NCBI GenBank assembly: GCA_016870425.1
Contig: VGBQ01000102.1
Location: 1 to 9,317 of the forward strand
Direction of reading: 5' to 3'
DNA from: Actinomycetota bacterium
GTDB taxonomy: Bacteria; Actinomycetota; Actinomycetes; S36-B12
Length of the DNA: 9,317 nt
How positions within the stretch are numbered: the first letter of the stretch is position 1; each line of letters starts with the position of its first letter. The notes below the pieces were generated by a model, which saw only the letters and a list, made by a program, of their open reading frames with translations, was not told the origin of the DNA and searched no databases. The position numbers and the translations under genes were made by a program. Positions 7,178-9,317 of this stretch are shown here, piece after piece.

Positions 7178-7233
7178 GGGCGCGTCGAGATCCCGGGCCT
7201 CACGCCTCGGGTCTCATACGGCACTCTGGCCCC

Positions 7234-8013
7234 ATGGAGGAGTCGGGCCTGCTGGCCACGGGCGAGCGCACCGCCCCCGGTCTGCCCGACGAGGAGTACT
7301 GGTTCGCGCGTCACGAGGTCGCCTACCGGTGGATCGCCCAGCGGATCGCCCAGCGCCACGCACCGGGCGCGGTGATCGTGGATGCGGGAGCGGGCGAGGG
7401 ATACGGCGCAGCGATGCTCACCGGCACCGTCGTCGCACTGGAGTACGACGGCGCCGCCTGCGCGCACATGCGTCGCGCCTATCCACAGATCGCGGTGACG
7501 CGGGCCAACCTCGCCGCACTCCCGCTACGCACCAGGAGCGTTGATGCCCTGGTCAGCCTGCAGGTGGTGGAGCACCTGTGGGACGTCCGCGGATTCCTGC
7601 GCGAGTGCCTCCGTGTCCTGCGCCCGCAAGGCGAGCTGGTCATCACGACCCCGCAGCGGCTGACGTTCTCCCCCGGCCTGGGCAGGGGTGAGAAGCCGAT
7701 CAATCCCTTCCACGTGGAGGAGTTCGACGGCGAGCAACTGCGCGACCTGCTCGTCGAGGCCGGCTTCGACGACGTCCAGATGCGCGGTGTCCAGCACGGC
7801 TCGCGCCTGCGCGAGTGGGAGGCCGCGCACGGTTCGATCGTCGCAGCCCAGGTGGCGGCGGCACTGAGCGGACACTGGTCCGCTGGCCTGCGAGAGCAGG
7901 TCCGCAGTGTCACGACCGAGGACTTCACGGTGGACGCCGAGGCCGTCCCCGCGGCTGGCGCGCATATCGCTGCGGCACAGGACCTTGTGGCCACCGCACG
8001 GTGCGCATCATGA
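7234..8013 (+). CDS. Class I SAM-dependent methyltransferase (Rv3030-like)
   Basis: The 259-residue protein has the class I methyltransferase fold. Motif I is VIVDAGAGEGYG at 47-58; the acidic residue ending strand 2 is E70 in VALEYD; SLQVVEHLWD is at 108-117; VLRPQGELVITTP at 128-140 is the post-motif III region; and NPFHVEEF is at 157-164. The substrate cannot be read from sequence. Its place between divergent etfBA and a GH57 branching enzyme matches Rv3030 of M. tuberculosis, a gene linked to methylglucose lipopolysaccharide synthesis, so a sugar or polysaccharide substrate is a fair inference. The ATG at 7234 is chosen because the protein then begins just before the conserved EEYWFARHEVAY segment; the longer open frame back to 6850 only shadows etfB. 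No ribosome site is visible, so a leaderless or very short leader is possible. The stop overlaps the next gene's ATG. Confidence 0.9.
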   Translation: MEESGLLATGERTAPGLPDEEYWFARHEVAYRWIAQRIAQRHAPGAVIVDAGAGEGYGAAMLTGTVVALEYDGAACAHMRRAYPQIAVTRANLAALPLRTRSVDALVSLQVVEHLWDVRGFLRECLRVLRPQGELVITTPQRLTFSPGLGRGEKPINPFHVEEFDGEQLRDLLVEAGFDDVQMRGVQHGSRLREWEAAHGSIVAAQVAAALSGHWSAGLREQVRSVTTEDFTVDAEAVPAAGAHIAAAQDLVATARCAS

Positions 8014-9317
8014 CCTCGTCCGTCGGACGCTTCGCACTGGTCCTGCACACGCACCTGCCCTGGGTCGCCCATCACGGCACGTGGCCCGTCGGCGAGGAGT
8101 GGCTGCACCAGGCCTGGGCGACGTCGTACCAGCCGCTCTTCGCCATGCTGCGCCGTCGAGCCGCACTCGGCCATGAAGGGCAATTGACCCTCGGGGTCAC
8201 GCCCGTCGTGGCCGCGCAGTGGGACGACCCCTGCATGGTGCGCGCGCAGCACACCTGGCTCGGCTACTGGCAGACGCGCGCGGCCGGCATGGCGACGGCC
8301 GATGAGCTGCCGCGCCGCACCGTCGGTCAGCGGGAGTACGCCGATGCAACACGGGCACTGGCCGACTTCGATGCGCACTGGAGCGCAGGCGGCTCTGCCG
8401 CGCTGCGTCCCCTCGTCGATGGGGGCACGATCGAGCTGCTGGGAGGGCCCCTCACGCACACCTTCACGCCACTCGTGCCGCAGAGACTGGCTCTCGCGAG
8501 CATGGCGGCGGGGCTGCAGGACTCGGTGCGCCGCATCGGCCACCGGCCCCGCGGCGCGTGGACACCCGAGTGCGCGTGGGAGCCGGGGATGGAGCAACTC
8601 TTCGCGCGCACAGGCGTGCAGCACGTCGTGCTCGACGGCCCGAGCCTGCTCGGCGCCGGCGCGACGACGAGCGGGGCGTGGCTGCTCGGCGACAGCGACG
8701 TGCGCGTGCTCGGCCGAGACCTCGAGGTCACCTACCGCGTGTGGTCACCGAAGCGCGGCTACCCGGGCAATCGGTGGTACCGCGACTTCCACACCTTCGA
8801 CCACGAGTGGGGATTCCGGCCGGCACGCGTCACCGGCCAGCACGTCGAGCCGCAGGACAAGGCACCGTACGACCCGCTCGCCGCTCGCGCCCGCGTGGAG
8901 CACGACGCGCACGACTTCGTCGACGTCGTGCGCAACCGACTGATCGATCTCGCCGCAGACCCGCACACGAGTGGCATCCCCCACGTCGTGGCCGCTTTCG
9001 ACACCGAGCTCTACGGACACTGGTGGCATGAGGGCCCCGCCTGGCTCGAGCGCGTGCTCGACCTCCTCCCCTCCGCCGGTGTGGAGGTCGTCACCCTCTC
9101 TGATCTCGCGCACGATCCGGTCGGTCGCGTGCACCCTGGGCCGGGGTCGTGGGGACTGGGCAAGGACTGGCACATCTGGACAGGCCCGCAGGACATCGCC
9201 GACCGCCAGGGCTCGCTCGCCAAGGAGGCACTCGCGGCTCTGGACGCCACGCATCCCCGCAACGCACGATCGAAGCCGCATGACCAGCTCATCCGCGAAC
9301 TGCTGCTGGCCCTGTCC
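8010..9317 (+). CDS. GH57-family 1,4-alpha-glucan branching enzyme (Rv3031-like, 3' end beyond window)
   Basis: GH57 branching enzymes cut an alpha-1,4 glucan and rejoin the piece by an alpha-1,6 bond. The 436 visible residues show family motifs in order: LVLHTHLPW at 10-18, GTIELLGGPLTH near 139-150, GAWTPECAWEP with probable nucleophile E187, VWSPKRGYPGNRWYRDFH and KAPYDPLAA in the middle, and AAFDTELYGHWWHEG with probable acid/base D331. A helical C-terminal domain (WHIWTGPQDI onward) is cut by the right edge; family members have about 520-530 residues, so about 90 are missing. E187 and D331 are assigned by comparison with the Thermus enzyme (E184 and D353). The gene starts with an ATGA overlap on the methyltransferase and lacks its own ribosome site, so the two are probably translated together. 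This matches the mycobacterial Rv3030-Rv3031 pair; free glycogen branching is the alternative role. Confidence 0.92.
   Translation, partial: MTSSVGRFALVLHTHLPWVAHHGTWPVGEEWLHQAWATSYQPLFAMLRRRAALGHEGQLTLGVTPVVAAQWDDPCMVRAQHTWLGYWQTRAAGMATADELPRRTVGQREYADATRALADFDAHWSAGGSAALRPLVDGGTIELLGGPLTHTFTPLVPQRLALASMAAGLQDSVRRIGHRPRGAWTPECAWEPGMEQLFARTGVQHVVLDGPSLLGAGATTSGAWLLGDSDVRVLGRDLEVTYRVWSPKRGYPGNRWYRDFHTFDHEWGFRPARVTGQHVEPQDKAPYDPLAARARVEHDAHDFVDVVRNRLIDLAADPHTSGIPHVVAAFDTELYGHWWHEGPAWLERVLDLLPSAGVEVVTLSDLAHDPVGRVHPGPGSWGLGKDWHIWTGPQDIADRQGSLAKEALAALDATHPRNARSKPHDQLIRELLLALS

Larger units (their letters stand above)
7123..7233. promoter_or_regulatory. Divergent intergenic region between etfB and methyltransferase
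   Basis: This 111-bp region is the only place where both transcription units can begin, so it should hold the etfB promoter (leftward) and the methyltransferase promoter (rightward). It contains candidate minus-strand -10 boxes and a short inverted repeat at 7165-7177. I saw no convincing plus-strand promoter and no ribosome site before the methyltransferase ATG. Confidence 0.6.

Noticed and set aside
7191..7212. GC-rich imperfect inverted repeat (CCCGGGCC / GCCTCGGG) considered as a terminator or hairpin
   Set aside because: The arms have several mismatches, no T-run follows, and it lies between divergent genes where no terminator is needed.
6850..7233. N-terminal extension of the methyltransferase by 128 codons
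   Set aside because: It would run through etfB in antisense and the promoter region; the family length of about 260-275 residues fits the ATG at 7234.
7479..8624. Minus-strand open frame of 381 codons opposite the methyltransferase and GH57 genes
   Set aside because: It crosses two strongly supported plus-strand genes and shows no motif of its own.

Overview
This 9.3 kb window is very GC-rich and densely coded. It looks like ordinary chromosome from an actinomycete (Actinomycetota): frames use G/C at third positions, GTG starts occur, and several genes overlap by ATGA. The gene order resembles the Mycobacterium tuberculosis segment Rv3014c to Rv3031, recalled from general knowledge and not searched. 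The mycobacterial insertions of that segment (the esx/PPE-type genes between ligA and trmU, and Rv3026c/Rv3027c between iscS and etfA) are absent. A non-mycobacterial actinomycete is therefore likely; I cannot name the genus.

Layout. Six genes run leftward on the minus strand, in transcription order: etfB (electron transfer flavoprotein beta), etfA (alpha), an IscS/NifS-type cysteine desulfurase, mnmA (tRNA 2-thiouridylase), a short MetE-like protein holding only the C-terminal catalytic domain, and ligA (NAD-dependent DNA ligase, cut by the left edge). Junctions are tight: 12 nt etfB-etfA, about 30 nt etfA-iscS, 1 nt iscS-mnmA, then two 4-nt ATGA overlaps. An operon with translational coupling is plausible. 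Two genes run rightward from a divergent intergenic region of about 110 bp: a class I SAM-dependent methyltransferase and a GH57-family alpha-glucan branching enzyme, also joined by an ATGA overlap and cut by the right edge.

How the genes fit together. The cysteine desulfurase takes sulfur from cysteine and could supply MnmA, which thiolates U34 of tRNA, as well as Fe-S cluster assembly. EtfAB carries electrons from acyl-CoA-type dehydrogenases toward a quinone reductase; none of these partners is in the window. The methyltransferase/GH57 pair matches the genes linked in mycobacteria to methylglucose lipopolysaccharide (MGLP) synthesis. Here it points to an alpha-glucan or methylated polysaccharide pathway whose remaining genes should lie to the right.

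I saw no mobile element, CRISPR array, RNA gene, prophage or clear terminator, and no gene-free stretch above 300 bp. The points most worth a second look are the uncharacterised core MetE-like protein coupled to ligA and mnmA, an insertion of about 32 residues in the ligase adenylation domain, and the methyltransferase/branching-enzyme pair, whose enzyme seems short in its catalytic-loop region. I found no clearly new multi-gene system.
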